A stretch of 64,000 nt of DNA from Cymbidium sinense (taxonomy: Eukaryota; Streptophyta; Magnoliopsida; Asparagales; Orchidaceae). Under the pieces are notes generated by a model. That model was not told the origin of the DNA, made no database searches, and saw nothing but the letters and a program-made list of their open reading frames with translations. The translations under genes and the position numbers were made by a program. Positions 11,931-24,160 of the stretch are shown in pieces; position 1 is the first letter of the stretch; the number at the start of each line of letters is the position of its first letter. The stretch covers positions 26,274,148 through 26,338,147 of the forward strand of contig CM038222.1 in assembly GCA_021442155.1 (NCBI GenBank), in the 5' to 3' direction.

Positions 11931-12760
11931 GCATGCTCTCAATTATCATCCTACTTGAACTTGGTATCCTTTTTGACAAGTGCTGAGAATTCCTGACATC
12001 TTCATGATAGGTTGGATATAATGCATCTTAAATACTCAAACCACCCTTGGAATGATCAAAGTTAAGTTAAACATTTAGGGGGTGGAACTTTGAATATCGC
12101 CTTGATCTTCTCCAGATCGATTTTGATTCCCTGGTCTCAGATAACAAACTCAAGGGAATTTCCCTGAAGCTACTCTGAATGCACACTTCATGGGGTTCAT
12201 TTTGAGGTTAAATTATCTTAACTATTCAAAACTCCTCTCAAATCAAAGAGATGGTCTTCCTTTTCTCTACTTTTGACCACGAGATCATCGACATAGCACT
12301 CAACTTAATGTTGAATAAGTTTGCCGAAGGTTTGAGTCATAGCCCCCTGGTATGTAGCACTGACATTTTTTAGGAAAGAAGGCATGACCTTATAGCAATA
12401 GATTCTGATCGATGTTCCAAAAGAAGCATTACATTCATCTTTAGGGGACATCTTTATTTGGTTATATCTAGATGAGCCATCCAAGAAAGAGAAGACTACA
12501 TGAAATGAGGCAATGTCCACCATCAGCTTCAGGATTGGTAGTGGAAATTTGTCATTTGGACATGCCTTATTTAAATCCCTTAAATTGACACATATGTGAA
12601 TTTGTCCATTCTTTTCTTAATTGGGACAACGTTGGCTAACCATATAGTATATTTTTCCTCCCAAATGAAGCTAACATCGACCAGTTTCTTAACTTATGAC
12701 CTGTTCGTCTAGGAGCTTACTTGATAGATTAGAAGTAGACTCTATTGCTTTTATGGATGG
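11931..12760 (-). pseudogene. Ty3/gypsy reverse transcriptase, degenerate
   Basis: The reverse strand reads, with several stops, VNLRDLNKACPNDKFPLP (about 12540-12600), FSFLDGSSRYNQIKMSPKDE (about 12430-12500), VMPSFLKNVSATYQGAMT, then CYVDDLVVK at about 12275-12300. The YVDD catalytic box is therefore preserved and the other catalytic Asp (FLDG) is present. A stop lies between the Q-rich end and the YVDD box. The best open stretch is 12305-12523. RT copies element RNA into DNA; this one cannot be made whole. Confidence 0.85.
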
Positions 12761-13126
12761 CTATGTCGAGCCAATCAGAATCTCTTCATAACTCGATGCA
12801 AAGAAGTCCTTAAACTTAATCAATAACCTAACTAAGTCATTGGTTTCAATTTCATTCATCAAAGAACTAATGTATGTCGAGCGTGGATCTTCTTTACATC
12901 CTAAGTTGATTTCCTTGAGCTCATCGATGGTTGACTTGATCTCTTCTTCGAACTCTGGCAGTGCATCTTTAACTTCAAAATCATATGGATCATTTAAACT
13001 TCCTAAGCATAGCTCCTCATATGAGTTAATATGATTTGAAAAGAACCTATTAGATTCCAAATGATTGGTGATGAATAAGCAATAATCATCATCATCATTA
13101 ATCACTAATCTAGTTGCTTGTTCCAT
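12761..13126 (-). pseudogene. Gypsy protease-RT connecting region
   Basis: A 121-residue open stretch, rich in Asp and Glu. Near its C-terminus it has LVRLLIKFKDFFASSYEEI, equivalent to the LLKEYKDVFAWSYDEM phrase just before RT in plant gypsy polyproteins. A preceding acidic ELKEINLGCKEDPRSTYISS part corresponds to the usual NLG-DPR-TYIS segment. It lies immediately before the RT in element order. Confidence 0.8.
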
Positions 13127-13764
13127 ATTCTTTCAAAGTAGTAACTGTGCTTTGATCTAGTATGTGGGATTAACCCTTTGCTAAATTATTAATCAAAAGG
13201 TAATTATATTAAATCTTTATATGAATCATCCTCAAGTTCTACATCAACTTCTTGACTTAAGGATGATGCCCCCAAAAAGAACCTTTGAGTCTTCACACTT
13301 ATGGTTGACTTAAGGGCTTCCTTAACTACCAAAACTTCACCTTTTTGAGAGGAAAGTGGGGTTAGAGCTAAGGTTCCCAACAATATCTAATTGTTTCACA
13401 TATAGACTTGGATACACTTATGCTTTGCTTTGGATCCTGATCTTCATCACTATATAGCTCAAGTGTCACCTCCAAAGGAATCTACTGCTGAGAAGAGCTG
13501 GCTGGTGTGCTAACCATATAAGACTCATCCTATTTACTAGATTCTAAGTCTATATAAATAGCAGGTGTACTCCTAGTATTTGGGATATATCTTCTATTAG
13601 GTGGCCAATAAAGAGGTTTTCCACCAATAGGACTGCCTCTGAATTGGTCTCTTTCTCTACCTGGTGGAGGTCAGGTCATCCTACCCATATGTTTCAATGG
13701 AGTAACTAACTGTGGGTGGAATCTAATGTCATGCTCCACTTCCTCTTCCAAGTCTATTTATGCT
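13127..13764 (-). pseudogene. Gypsy polyprotein spacer, heavily decayed
   Basis: Position within the element implies coding DNA between protease and RT. I could not recognise a domain, and stops are frequent in all reverse frames. Nothing else is visible here. Confidence 0.5.
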
Positions 13765-13855
13765 CCCTTTTATTTTCTTTTTCATTTTCTCTTTCCTTTT
13801 CTTTTTCCTTTTCTTTTTCTCTTTATTTTTCTTTTTCTTTTTCTTTTTTTCTATT
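13765..13855. repeat. Polypyrimidine microsatellite (TTTTC-type)
   Basis: About 90 bp of CTTTTTCTTTT-like repeats. On the reverse strand it would encode a Lys/Glu-rich run inside the gypsy polyprotein spacer. It looks like a microsatellite expansion. The apparent small open frames on both strands follow from it. Confidence 0.8.
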
Positions 13856-14160
13856 TTTAAACTTTGGCCAAGTTCACGAGAATAGATTTGTTGATTTTGA
13901 GGGAGGTAGTAAGCCACATCCTCATATTTGCCGACCTTGTGAATTGTAAATGGCTTCAGATCTCCTTTGACACATTAGATGATACCACCTCTCACAAACT
14001 TCATACACTAATGTAGATATAATGTAACTATTTTGTTCACATGTATCCATGGTCTCCCAAGCAAAGCACTAAAAGATGTATCCAAGTCTATAATGTGAAA
14101 CTTGGCTTCGGACTTCCAATCATATATCTCCAATGGCAACACTATGGAGCTAAGGCTTGT
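13856..14160 (-). pseudogene. Gypsy aspartic protease region, C-terminal part
   Basis: The reverse strand from 14160 reads SLSSIVLPLEIYDW, KFHIIDLDTSFSALLGRPWI and HVN. The F-ID-TSF-ALLGRPWI phrase is the hallmark of the end of the protease domain in plant Tat/Athila-like polyproteins. The part carrying the catalytic DSG-type triad should lie to the right but is separated by element B, which starts at 14161. The protease would cut the polyprotein. It is disrupted. Confidence 0.8.
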
Positions 14161-17095
14161 TGACCTCACTTTTGGTGTGCGGATTCAATCTTCCAATTTT
14201 AGACTTAGGAGTCTTCTAGGCACTAAGACTTCCCTAGTCATAAGATACTTCTAACATTTAGGTAAAAACTTAACCTAAGCCTAAATAATTAGAAGGGTTA
14301 ACCATAGGATTAGGTTATTCCTTAGAGATTAGGATAATCCACCTACCCTAAAACCCAAATCCAATACGTGTTCACCTTCTCAATCCAAACATCAAATTCA
14401 AATCCAAATCCAAACCCAAATTCCAAAACCAAATGATTCAAATCCAAACTTGAAACCCTTCCTAAGCCATATGACCTATCCCATGGACTTATCCAATTCT
14501 TAATCCAAATCAATCCACAATAAATTGATTTTCTCATAATAAATTTATATCTTCAATCATCTTCCTAAAAATAAATCAAATTAAATCAAATTAAATCAAA
14601 ACCCTTCCTAAGCCATATGACCTACCCCATGGACTTAGCTAAATCTTAATCTAAATACAATCAAACCTAATTGATTTTCTAAAAAATCAATCATATTTTC
14701 AATCATCTTCACAAATTTAAATGAACTATACATTTAAATTATCAAAACTAAATCAAACCAAATCAAAATCCAAACCTAAGCCACATGACCGAACTCCATG
14801 GAATTAGCCAAATTCCATCATTCCAAAACCCAAATTAAATTGATTTTCTCATGAATCAATCATACCTTCAATCATATTCACAAATATAAATGAAATCTAC
14901 AGTCATCAAGCCAAACCCAACTTAACCCTTTTGACTTGAAATGTTCAAATGAATCCAAACCCATTTGAACCCAAGCCAATTACAATTGAATTTATATATC
15001 AATTCCAAGTCCATATATAAACTCAACTAAATCAAACTCAATCCAAAATTAAGCCAACTAAACCCAATTGGTCCACTTGACCCAAAGTGGCAATTTGACC
15101 TATTTGAGCCTAGTTTTAATCCTACCCAAAAGGAATTGAACCAAACCCATCAAAACCTCCCATCATGATTGTTGATCACCCTAGGTTGATCAATTGTGAC
15201 AAATTGGGTCAAATTAAGTCAACTTGGTCATTTGACCAAGTCAACCCCTTAGCCCATATGAACCCAAACTTGCCAAATTGCAACCTAAACCATATCCCTT
15301 GAAACCAATTATTCATATCAAATCAAAATCAATATTTAAATATGATTTGACCTTCAGTTGAGTCAAACCAAACCAAATTGGCTCTCATGACCCAAGTTGA
15401 CCCAAATTGACCTAAAAGACAAAATTGGATCAAATCAAAATATAAACTAAATTGATTGCAATCAATGGATCAAGTTCATTCCAAATTGATTATTGAACTT
15501 GACTAAGGCCATGATTAGACCCAACTGAACCCAATTGGCCTACTTAGCCCAAATTGACTTAAAGGTTCAAGTTGGCCTAAATCAAAACCAAATCCAAATT
15601 AATTGAAACTAAAGCTGACAATCATATTCAATTGGTCAACTAAACCCAACCCAAGCCAAATTGGCCAATTTGGTCAAATTATTCAACTTAACCCATTTGA
15701 ACCCCCCCTAATGAATTCAAATGAGCCAAAATCAAATCTAAGCCAAACTAAACCAAACCAATTTAACAAAAATATACCAAATGATCATATGAACTTGACC
15801 TAACCTTTGCTTTGACCCAATTTGGCCAATTGGTCAACTTGACCCAACCTAACCCAATTTAACATAAATGAGTCAAAATGAGCCAAACCTAACCAAATCA
15901 ACTCCAATTGACTTAAAATTTGGGCTAACCCACTTTTGGCTCATTTCAAATCTGCCCAAATCAAATCCAATGCTAAATGATCATTCTATACTTAGGTCAA
16001 GGGCATCACATGAGACAAATCACCCATGTAAGTGGCCATTTCCATTCCTTGGCCACTTGGTACTCTCCCAATTGTTCACTTAGGAACCTAGGACGTTGGC
16101 CAACATGATCCAAGGGGTGGTTTTGTTGGCCATGACCCATGAGAGGTGAAATAAGCTCACCCTCCCCATTAGAGCATTTTAAACCCATAGGACACCCATG
16201 ATTCCTCCTTGGCAGCCAACTCCACACTTTCTACCAACCAAGCCAAATCAACTCACCTCCTCCATACCACCCACGATAACTTAAGATGGTTGGATGGCCA
16301 CTAGAAGCTAAACCCGTTCCTAATGTCTGATCAAAATGAAGGGGGGTATACACCCCCGTGTTTCCACTCAATGATACAAAAAAATCATTCCTCGGAGCCC
16401 TAGGTACCCAAGAAGAGTCGCTAGAGCCATTCCCTAAGTTCCCAAGCTTGTTCCTCAATGAAAAAAATTCTATTCTCATCCGTCTCAAAATAGGACACTC
16501 ACATTTTTGGCCTAACTTCCCCATTTCTCCATCAAACTCAAATTTACTTTGCACGCACCTTCCTTAGGCCTCATCGAGCAAGAACGAATCATCTCCCAAG
16601 CTTCTTGAGCAACGAAGGTGGGACTTTGATCAAAGTTGAGCTCCAAATTGTCAATTTATGGCCTTCTGAGTGAACGTTGAGGAATTGATCCAATTGCTAC
16701 TCAATAAGGCTTCATCTCCATCAGATGAAGCTTCCTCAATCGTTTGAACCACTAGTCTTGAGGTCGGCGAGGTGTGCTTCCAAAATTGATCTTTAGGCAA
16801 AAATGGTTTGAAGCTTTTTGAAGAAAACTTGCATCTCATGCGATCTTGACCATTGGATCCCCTCTGATCAATGTTATGAAGGTGTTGGATCCTTTTAGAG
16901 TTGATTTGAGCTTGAGTAAGCTCAGATCAAGTGAGCAATGGTGGACATACTTCATTCTCCCTCACTTATGTGACATTAGATCATGCACCATCTATTCCAC
17001 ATGATCAGAATGGACGGTCATGATTAGATCCACTAGATCGATCAGATTTAATCCTATTAAACTATGGGATTAATTGTAGCCATCAGATCTTAGAT

Positions 17096-17200
17096 TGGAT
17101 GAAAGTGCATCGCGCCATCCGCAAAGCAGAGTCAATACGTTTTGTATCCAATCCTGCGTGCCATGGAAAGTATGACCGCATCGTGTGCACATGCCAACAA
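17096..17200. other. GC-richer island inside element B
   Basis: About 100 bp with CATCGCGCCATCCGC, CCTGCGTGCCATGG and GACCGCATCGTGTGC, standing out from AT-rich surroundings and carrying several CpGs. It could be a promoter-like part of an LTR. No TATA box or start site could be assigned. Confidence 0.3.
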
Positions 17201-18582
17201 GATTAGGCTTTAATTAGGCTTAATTAATCATTTTTAATGGCTTAAACTTCTAAAAATCATAAACAATCATAGAGAAATAAAAAATGCAAATAAATACTCA
17301 TTTTAAATATATTTCATAGGATAATTAATTAAAAATGATCTTAACTAATTTTGAATAGTAATTAAGGTTTACTTAAGGTTTAATTAAAAAAATTTATTAG
17401 CTTAATTACTCCTTAATTATTTAAGCAATTAATCCCAAATTTTTGTGGGTTAATTTAATGGGATGACCTCTAGCTCCCATAATTTTCTTGGGATTTATTG
17501 ATCACTTTATTACAAAAATTAATTGATTAAACCTTAATAACTCTTTTTAAGTTAATTAATGATTAATTAATCCCATGAACAGTAATACATTGGTTAATTA
17601 AGTTTATTAATCATTTTTCAATAGTAAGTAAACTGAGGAGAAGGGTTGGGACACCTTTCTCCAAGTTCATTTCACCCCTTTTAAAAATGGAATTAATAAA
17701 TTTTTAACTAATTAATTAAATTGCTTAATCGAATTAAAATCAGAATCACATAAGAACAAAATTAATTAAATCATGGGGTAGATCATTATGTGTTTAATGA
17801 CCTAAAGAACTTTAATGAAATTATGGTTAGTTCACATGTGTTGGAAAACCATAAGAATAATTAATTAAGCCCCTTAATCTAATTAACTATTAATCACGAA
17901 CCAATTGTATTATGCCACTTTTATTTTGTAGGATTATTACAAGTTTATTTTCCTTGCATATCATGTTGGCTCATAATTATTAAGATAATTATGTTAAGGT
18001 TACATAGGTAAGGGCAATTAATTCATCTAATTAAAGCTTCAACTTAATTAACTCATAAAATAAACTTAATTACATTTCCTTAAATTAAATCAAATCACAA
18101 ATGTGGGAATGGGTTTAAGATAGCAAGTGACCATTTTTGTTCTCCTCTTTAAATAAAATCAAATCCAAAACTTAATTAATTTAGAAGCTTTAGTTTACTT
18201 TAAATAATATTATTTGATTTGATTGTTCTTAAGAACTAGTTTGGTTGAATGAATCACATGCTTTATTGATTGCCCTCTTTCCAATCATGTTAAATTTGGT
18301 ATGTCATTAAATTCATGCATCCATCTTTTCAAAATCAAAGAAAAATAAAATGGATTTCTTTTATGTAAGCTTGCATGTGTTGATTTAATTTAATATATGT
18401 GTGGCTATTATAACTATTAAATCCAAATGTATTTTTCAAAAGCTTATAAATGAATAATAATATGTGTTATGATGCTAGTTATAAATACATTAGAAATGCC
18501 TGTGCTTATAGCTTAAGTGTATCAATGTTGAGATCACTTTCCTCTGTTCATGTGTTGATTTATATAATATTGAATGGTAATG

Positions 18583-18680
18583 GGTATATAGCTTAGACAT
18601 ACCGGGAACACGAGGCTTTAGCTAGCCCCAAGGAGGTCATTTGATTACCTCACTTCCCTGGTTTAGCAATCGTACATACC
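18583..18680 (+). repeat. Structured direct repeat 1 in element B
   Basis: Contains TATAGCTTAGACAT, then ACCGGGAA, GGCTTTAGCTAGCC, GGAGGTCATTTGATTACCTC and TTCCCTGGT. The two inner segments can each form a small hairpin (GGCT/AGCC and GAGGT/ACCTC). ACCGGGAA can pair imperfectly with TTCCCTGGT, giving a possible three-way junction. Two relatives follow at about 249 and 272 bp. Confidence 0.6.
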
Positions 18681-18831
18681 CAATTGATATCATTCTTATG
18701 TATTTCAACATTAAAATTTGGATAGAGCTTTAATTCATATATATAAATGATTCAATCAACAAAATATACAATCTTTGCATGATTTTCTTTCCCTCTATTA
18801 TGCATATATCCATGTGTGTCTAAGAAAAGCA

Positions 18832-18930
18832 AGTATACAGTCTAGACATCCCAGCAATACGAGGCTTTAGTTAGCCCCAAGGAGGTCATTTGATTACCTC
18901 ACTTCCCTTGTTTAAAAATGACACATACTT
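18832..18930 (+). repeat. Structured direct repeat 2 in element B
   Basis: The second copy keeps both inner hairpins (GGCTTTAGTTAGCC and GAGGTCATTTGATTACCTC). The outer arms are changed (CCCAGCAA and TTCCCTTG). It sits between AT-rich spacers that are themselves related to those around the first copy. Confidence 0.6.
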
Positions 18931-19103
18931 GCCTATATCTTTGCACATGTATATGTATATCTGATTAGTGAATGAAAATCCCATTTTACATTAAAATATC
19001 ATGCATTCATAATTGACTAAGTGGTTGAATTAATTATCCATATGATTTAGAGCTTACTTCCTATGTTCATGTATATGAATTTACATATGTTTGAATGTAA
19101 ATT

Positions 19104-19200
19104 GGTATATAGTCTAGACATCCCAAGAAATGAGGTTTTAGCTAGCTCCAAGGAGGTCATTTGATTACCTCACTTGCCTGGTTTAACAACGACACATGCT
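19104..19200 (+). repeat. Structured direct repeat 3 in element B
   Basis: The third copy keeps GAGGTCATTTGATTACCTC exactly. The first hairpin reads GGTTTTAGCTAGCT, which still pairs if G-U pairs are allowed. Outer arms are poorly matched. All three copies are on the same strand. Confidence 0.55.
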
Positions 19201-21625
19201 TATTTAATACTTATGTCTTTTGTATAAGAATTTGGATAAAGTTTTAAATTAATATGTTTAAATAATTAAATCAAATAAAATATAAATTCTAAACATACAC
19301 ATACATTCATCATTTAAGTGTACTAAAATATGTTACACACTTAGAATTAAATCATATGCATGTTACATGTGATGGAAAGGAATGATTTAATATATGTCAT
19401 GTGGTTGTAATTCAATTAAATTAATCTTAAGATGCCCTTCATTTTGAATAGGATTATTCAAGGTGAATATAAACATATGATTAATTAAATCATTTAATAA
19501 ACCATTCACTAAAGAGAACTAAATCAAAATAATATACTTTAGAAAGTAACTTAAGGTAAGGATGAAAGAGGGAAATCCTCTTTTCCTTTCTTTGTAACAC
19601 TTAGTTGCTAAGTATAATCAAATGAAACAAAAGAAAATATAAATTATAATTCTCAAATCAATTAAACTACTTCAAGTGAAATAAACCTTTCATGTTAAAT
19701 TGCATCCTTCTACACTTAGAAAATACAACACTAATGCCTAACAAGACTTACCACACAAGCCTTAATACATACATTAGAATTAAGTCTCCACTTCAAGCTC
19801 TAAGTTAGGACGGTGTATGATGTGATGTATATTTTTGTTTTATGATGTAATATTTTAGATTGGATGTTAGGGTGTATGCTTTATAGATTGGATGACAGAC
19901 CAATATTAGCCTAATCATAATTTTTGTAGGGGATTATGTTTATGGGATGCTTAAAAATAAATCTAAATGCTCTTTTTACATGTTGCTTAAATCTTTAAGC
20001 ATAATCAAAGTTAGGACAGGTGGGCTTAGTTACCCATGTGTAGGGTGCTAAGTCTAAATTATAAATACAACTTCTTGGGATTATATGTATACTTAGCTAA
20101 CCACTATTTTTCTGGTGTAGCTAGATTTACTTTTCCCACAAAAATGTAATTTTTGTAACAGGAATTAGGGTTAATGCTATGGGAGATTTGATGATGCAAA
20201 GGCTGGTCCCTGGGTGCCCGCCCTATGATGCCAAATCAAAAGAATATAGAAGAACCATCACATTATAATTATAATTATTCATATTCCGGTTGTATAAGGG
20301 TAGAGCTCGCTACCTATCTTTTTAATGAACGCATCGCCTTTATTCTTTTATGATACTTTATATAATTATTTGATGTTATTTTTACATTGTGCATTAGGAC
20401 GACATGCTTTTCATATTTTTTTTAAATGATTGATGCATTAATCTGTGGCTTGGATACAATTAGGCTCTTAGGATAAAAAAACTTTTTCTATCCAACTAAT
20501 CACTCATAACTAAATTTTAAACAACTCATAACTTCATCATAAAGCCTAAGAGATAAATAAGATAATTAAAAGATTTAGCAATCCCTTAGTAGTATGGTTG
20601 TATGATTTATATCATGCATGCATATTCTTTCTCTTGAACATGAAGGATCTCCATCCTTGCATGATAAAAGAATGCTTGACCTGTGAGGGCATCCCTTATG
20701 GTGGAGAACACTTTCTTCTAGTTGATTTGACCCATAACCTATTTCATCATGCATGTAGGCATAAAAAATCCTAAAGCCTCTGTCAAAATGATGTGTCTAA
20801 AATGAAATAAAATTTGAAAATTTTTGCATCTATTAATTAAATCATATGCTCATACCACTCATGCTCTAGTCTCTTAGGGAGTGTGTTTAGGACTTTAGTC
20901 TTTATCTAATTAAATAACATCCCTAACTATCTTGCAATTTAAAATATCAGACTACATGGTTTTAAAATCATAGGAGGAGTTAGTCATCCCTGTGGTATGA
21001 GTCTAGAAGTCACAATTTATTCTCTCTTATGGAGGTAAACCCTTATGTCCACCTATTGCTTAGAATTAGGTCATGCTTTAGCTCATATTAAAGATCCCTA
21101 GATTTAGGATCGAAGGTAGCTATTTCCTTCGAGCCATGAGCATAAATCATCACCTCTTAAGCATTCCCACAAATTTGTGTTGGTGGATTATAAGTTCTAG
21201 TAATCTCATTAAATTTCAACTAAAAATATATAAATAGATTATAATGCTCACTAGGCTTCCTAGTATCATGAGCATTTCTTACTTATTTCATTTAGATTCC
21301 AAGAATAAGTCTTCTCCTTGAACTTCCCAGTTGAGTTTCCAAATACAACAAATCCTTTAATAGTCTAACCTTGAAATCTTTGAAGATGATAATTGTCTAC
21401 TTTAATCGAGTGTATTCTTAGAAAATTTTATTTCCTAAGATGTAATGAACTATGAAGGCTTGTCTCCATAGGGAACTTAAGGACCTGGTTTAATATAAAC
21501 CCTACTTTATTTATCCATATAAAGTAAGGGAAAAATCTATGGTACTTTTGAAGGCCCATCATGCCTTAAGAGTCCTTATTACGTGATTAGGTCTAATTTA
21601 GGGTAATGCCTCTATCTTTCGAGAT

Positions 21626-22300
21626 AGTACATCATACCTTAATGTTGTATTTGATCACCTCACTAGAATTAATGGCTTGCTTACCCTCATCTTGAGGTGC
21701 TACCCTAGGAGGTAGAACTTTGCCACTACATAGGTTTACTTTAGTGACTTCTTGGAATGATGAGCTTATTCAATGTTCTACCTTCTCATCGGGCATACTT
21801 ATAGCTTCTCCTATGGGATCCTCAGAGTCAGTTGACTCCATGTTAATCTCAAGAGGTGAACCTGATTGATTCAGAGAAGGATAGTCTGACACTAAATTAG
21901 AAAAGAAAGGATCAAAACTACTAGAGCTATTATTTTTATTTAAACACAGAGAGCTTTCAATAGAAATAAAATCAAGAGCATCAGAAGTAGACAATATATA
22001 AGTAGAATCAGCTTTCTTCATTAATTTTTTTGGGTGAAGGTACATGATAGAAATCAAGTAAAGTAAGAAGAGTAAGGAATTTAGTACAATTATCCACAGA
22101 TACAATGCTTTTGCTGGTAGAAGAGGATCTAGCAGAAGAATGGGTAGCTGCAATGATGGAGAGAGTATTTTACTATCTCAGGCAAGTTTGATGAGCTGCT
22201 GCTGCTGTTGGGTTGTCACCCTCCCCGAGTTGTCCTTTGCACCTAGCAAACCTTCCTTGTTATTGGAAGTTTGAGCTACTTCAGGCACCTACAAGGAAAG
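21626..22300 (-). pseudogene. Gypsy gag-protease linker
   Basis: The reverse strand includes TKVNLCSGKVLPPRVAP near 21700-21750, equivalent to the RSGKVLPP phrase after gag in plant gypsy elements, then SSEVIKYNIKV, where similarity stops at about 21626. Residues 1-127 of the open stretch 21770-22153 are Ser- and acid-rich and otherwise unrecognised. A CAG/CTG-like stretch at 22195-22212 encodes a short glutamine run in this direction. Confidence 0.65.
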
Positions 22301-23390
22301 CTTCCTGATCTTAGAAATGACCTTCTTAGAGTTTCGGGATAGGGAGATATCCTAACCTTCTTTGGTCTTAAGCAGATCGCAAGTATCCCCAAGGATTACT
22401 CTAACAAAACTGGAGGGTTATTCTAATAAGTATTCCTTTGGGATAACTTTGGCTCCCAACTTGTAGATGCGCTCAAGCTAGTCCTTAAAAGTGATAAAAT
22501 CTTCTAAGACATGGCCTAACAAGCGATGGTAGAGATAATATCTAGGATCATTGCTCTTGCCCACTTCCTCTGGCATCTTAGGCTTTAGTAATTGAAAGTC
22601 AGGTTTCTTTAAGAGATTCTTAAAGATTTTCCTAACTACCTCTCTCTTGAATGAATATGGCTTATTCAATATATCGGCAATATTAGGTGGAAAGTAGCTA
22701 CCTGGTGACGGATATGAATACCACTACTGAGTAGGTTGCCGAGGTGGTGGAAATGGTCATTTTGATGACTATGGTGGCTGGTATGATGGCTGAGGTGGTG
22801 GAAGAGGAGGTGGTAAAGGAAGTCGAGCTCGTAGTCTCATAATCAACTCGACTATTGCTTCCCTCGGTCCAATGACACACCGCCCCTGATTCTCCTCAAA
22901 CACCTTGTGCCTTGGGCTGATTAAAGGGAAATTGTTTGGCTTCCTCTTGTAGGCTAGCTGCCTTGTTAATTAATTTCTTGAATGTTTTGATGGTAAAGCC
23001 CTTAAGCATGAATGCGACCGGGCCATGGATATTCTTGAGAAGAATCTCAATGACATGCTATTCAGACAGCTGTGGTTTGCATTTCATACTCAGGTTGCGC
23101 CACTTGAGAATGTAATCAATAAGAGACTCGTTGAGTTTATGTTTCTCTACAATGAGCTTGCCTAAATTCAACCTCTACTGAGCTCCAGCAAACCTCTTGA
23201 TGAAGAGGTGCTCCAACTCAACAAAAGTCTTCAATAATCCATTGGGCGGACACCAATCAAGCAACACGACAAACTACTAATAAAGGCGTAGAGTGTCGCC
23301 ACCGATGTTGCAACAACTAGCTCCAAAGTATGCAATGTATTATTGCAGGTTCCCACTACCATCAAAGATCTTGTAGGATGGTGGCACTAA
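22301..23390 (-). pseudogene. Ty3/gypsy gag, truncated at its N-terminal side
   Basis: The reverse strand from about 23230 reads FVELEHLFIKRFAGAQ, then LNLGKLIVEKHKLNESLIDY, ILKWRNLSMKC and VIEILLKNIHGPVAFMLKG. This is a retrotransposon gag (capsid-like) domain with its LTQ-ES-DY-RWR architecture. Downstream, DPRYYLYHRLLGHVLEDF corresponds to the plant gag C-terminal DPxYCKYHRxxGHxxExC motif, with the cysteines lost. Between them is a Thr/Ser-rich section in an alternative frame (22698-22880). The domain is cut at 23390, where CCCTAAA-type DNA begins, so the 5' end, primer site and 5' LTR are missing. Confidence 0.8.
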
Positions 23391-24160
23391 ACCCTAAATA
23401 AAATAAAAACTAAAAGAAAACCTAAACATAAAAAATAAATCTAAGAATAAATAAAAAATAAAACCTAAACCCTAAACTAAAAAAAAAAGACCTAAACCTA
23501 AAATAAATAAAATAAACATAAATATAAACCAAAACTAAAATAAACTAAACTAAAATAAATTAAACCTAATCTTAAACATAAAATAAATTAAACCTAAACC
23601 TTAAACTAATTATATAAAATTAACTAAAACTAATCCTAAACCTAAACTAAAAAATACTTAAAAATAAACCTAAAATAAAACCTAAAATCTAAACCTAAAG
23701 AAATAAAATAAAAACCTAAATTGAAACCTAAAAATAAAAAATAAAACCTAAACCTAAAAAAAATAAACTAAAACTAAAACTAAACTAAAAAAATAAACAT
23801 AAACGTAAGATAAACCTAAAAAATAAACTAAAATAAAACATCTAAACTAAAATAAATAAACTTAAAATAAATAAACTGAAATAAATAAAAATAAAAAATA
23901 AACCTAAATAAAAATAAAATAAAATAAAGAAAAAATAAACTAAATAAACTAAATAAAGCTAAACATACCGGTTTACTTAAATTTTTTTTTTTAAAAACCT
24001 AAACCCTAAACAATAAAACTAACCCTAAACCCCAAACCATAAACTAACCCTAAACCCTAAACCCCAAATCCTAAACCTTAACTTAAAGTAACTAAATAAA
24101 TTTAAAAATAAACATAATCCCTAAAACCTAATTAACCGAAAACTAAACCTAAACCCTAAG
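23391..24160 (+). repeat. Satellite: AAATAAA block, boundary motif, CCCTAAA block
   Basis: Resumes abruptly after truncated gag. The AT-rich half-unit runs to about 23963, the boundary motif (TACCGGTTTACTTAA) follows, then CCCTAAA repeats. A leader AAAGTAACTAAATAAATTT lies near 24086, just before the GRP module. Confidence 0.85.

Larger units (their letters stand above)
14161..21625. mobile_element. Element B, long non-coding insertion in the gypsy protease
   Basis: Starts TGACCTCACTTTTGG immediately after gypsy protease sequence. A second copy starts TGACCTCATTTTTAG at 62784 after element A, so the left end is defined by two independent junctions. The first 1.8 kb is rich in AAATCAAATCC and TTGACCCAA phrases, as in many plant LTRs, and the rest is AT-rich. 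No gag or pol motif was found on either strand. Open frames between 15603 and 16839 are not convincing. The right end is uncertain: gypsy sequence is recognised again only from about 21626. AAGGCTTGT at 14152-14160 recurs at 21455-21463 and might be a target duplication or chance. It could be a giant LTR or a non-autonomous element. Confidence 0.6.

Noticed and set aside
13716..13949. Small open frames on both strands, Ser/Phe-rich and Lys-rich
   Set aside because: They come from the pyrimidine microsatellite within the decayed gypsy polyprotein.
16006..16567. Overlapping open frames on both strands in element B (up to 107 residues)
   Set aside because: No recognisable domain and no neighbouring coding signal; they overlap each other on opposite strands in a G/C-richer patch.
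18583..18680. tRNA-like cloverleaf
   Set aside because: The hairpins do not have tRNA arm sizes, and no T-loop (GTTCGA) or A-box sequence is present.
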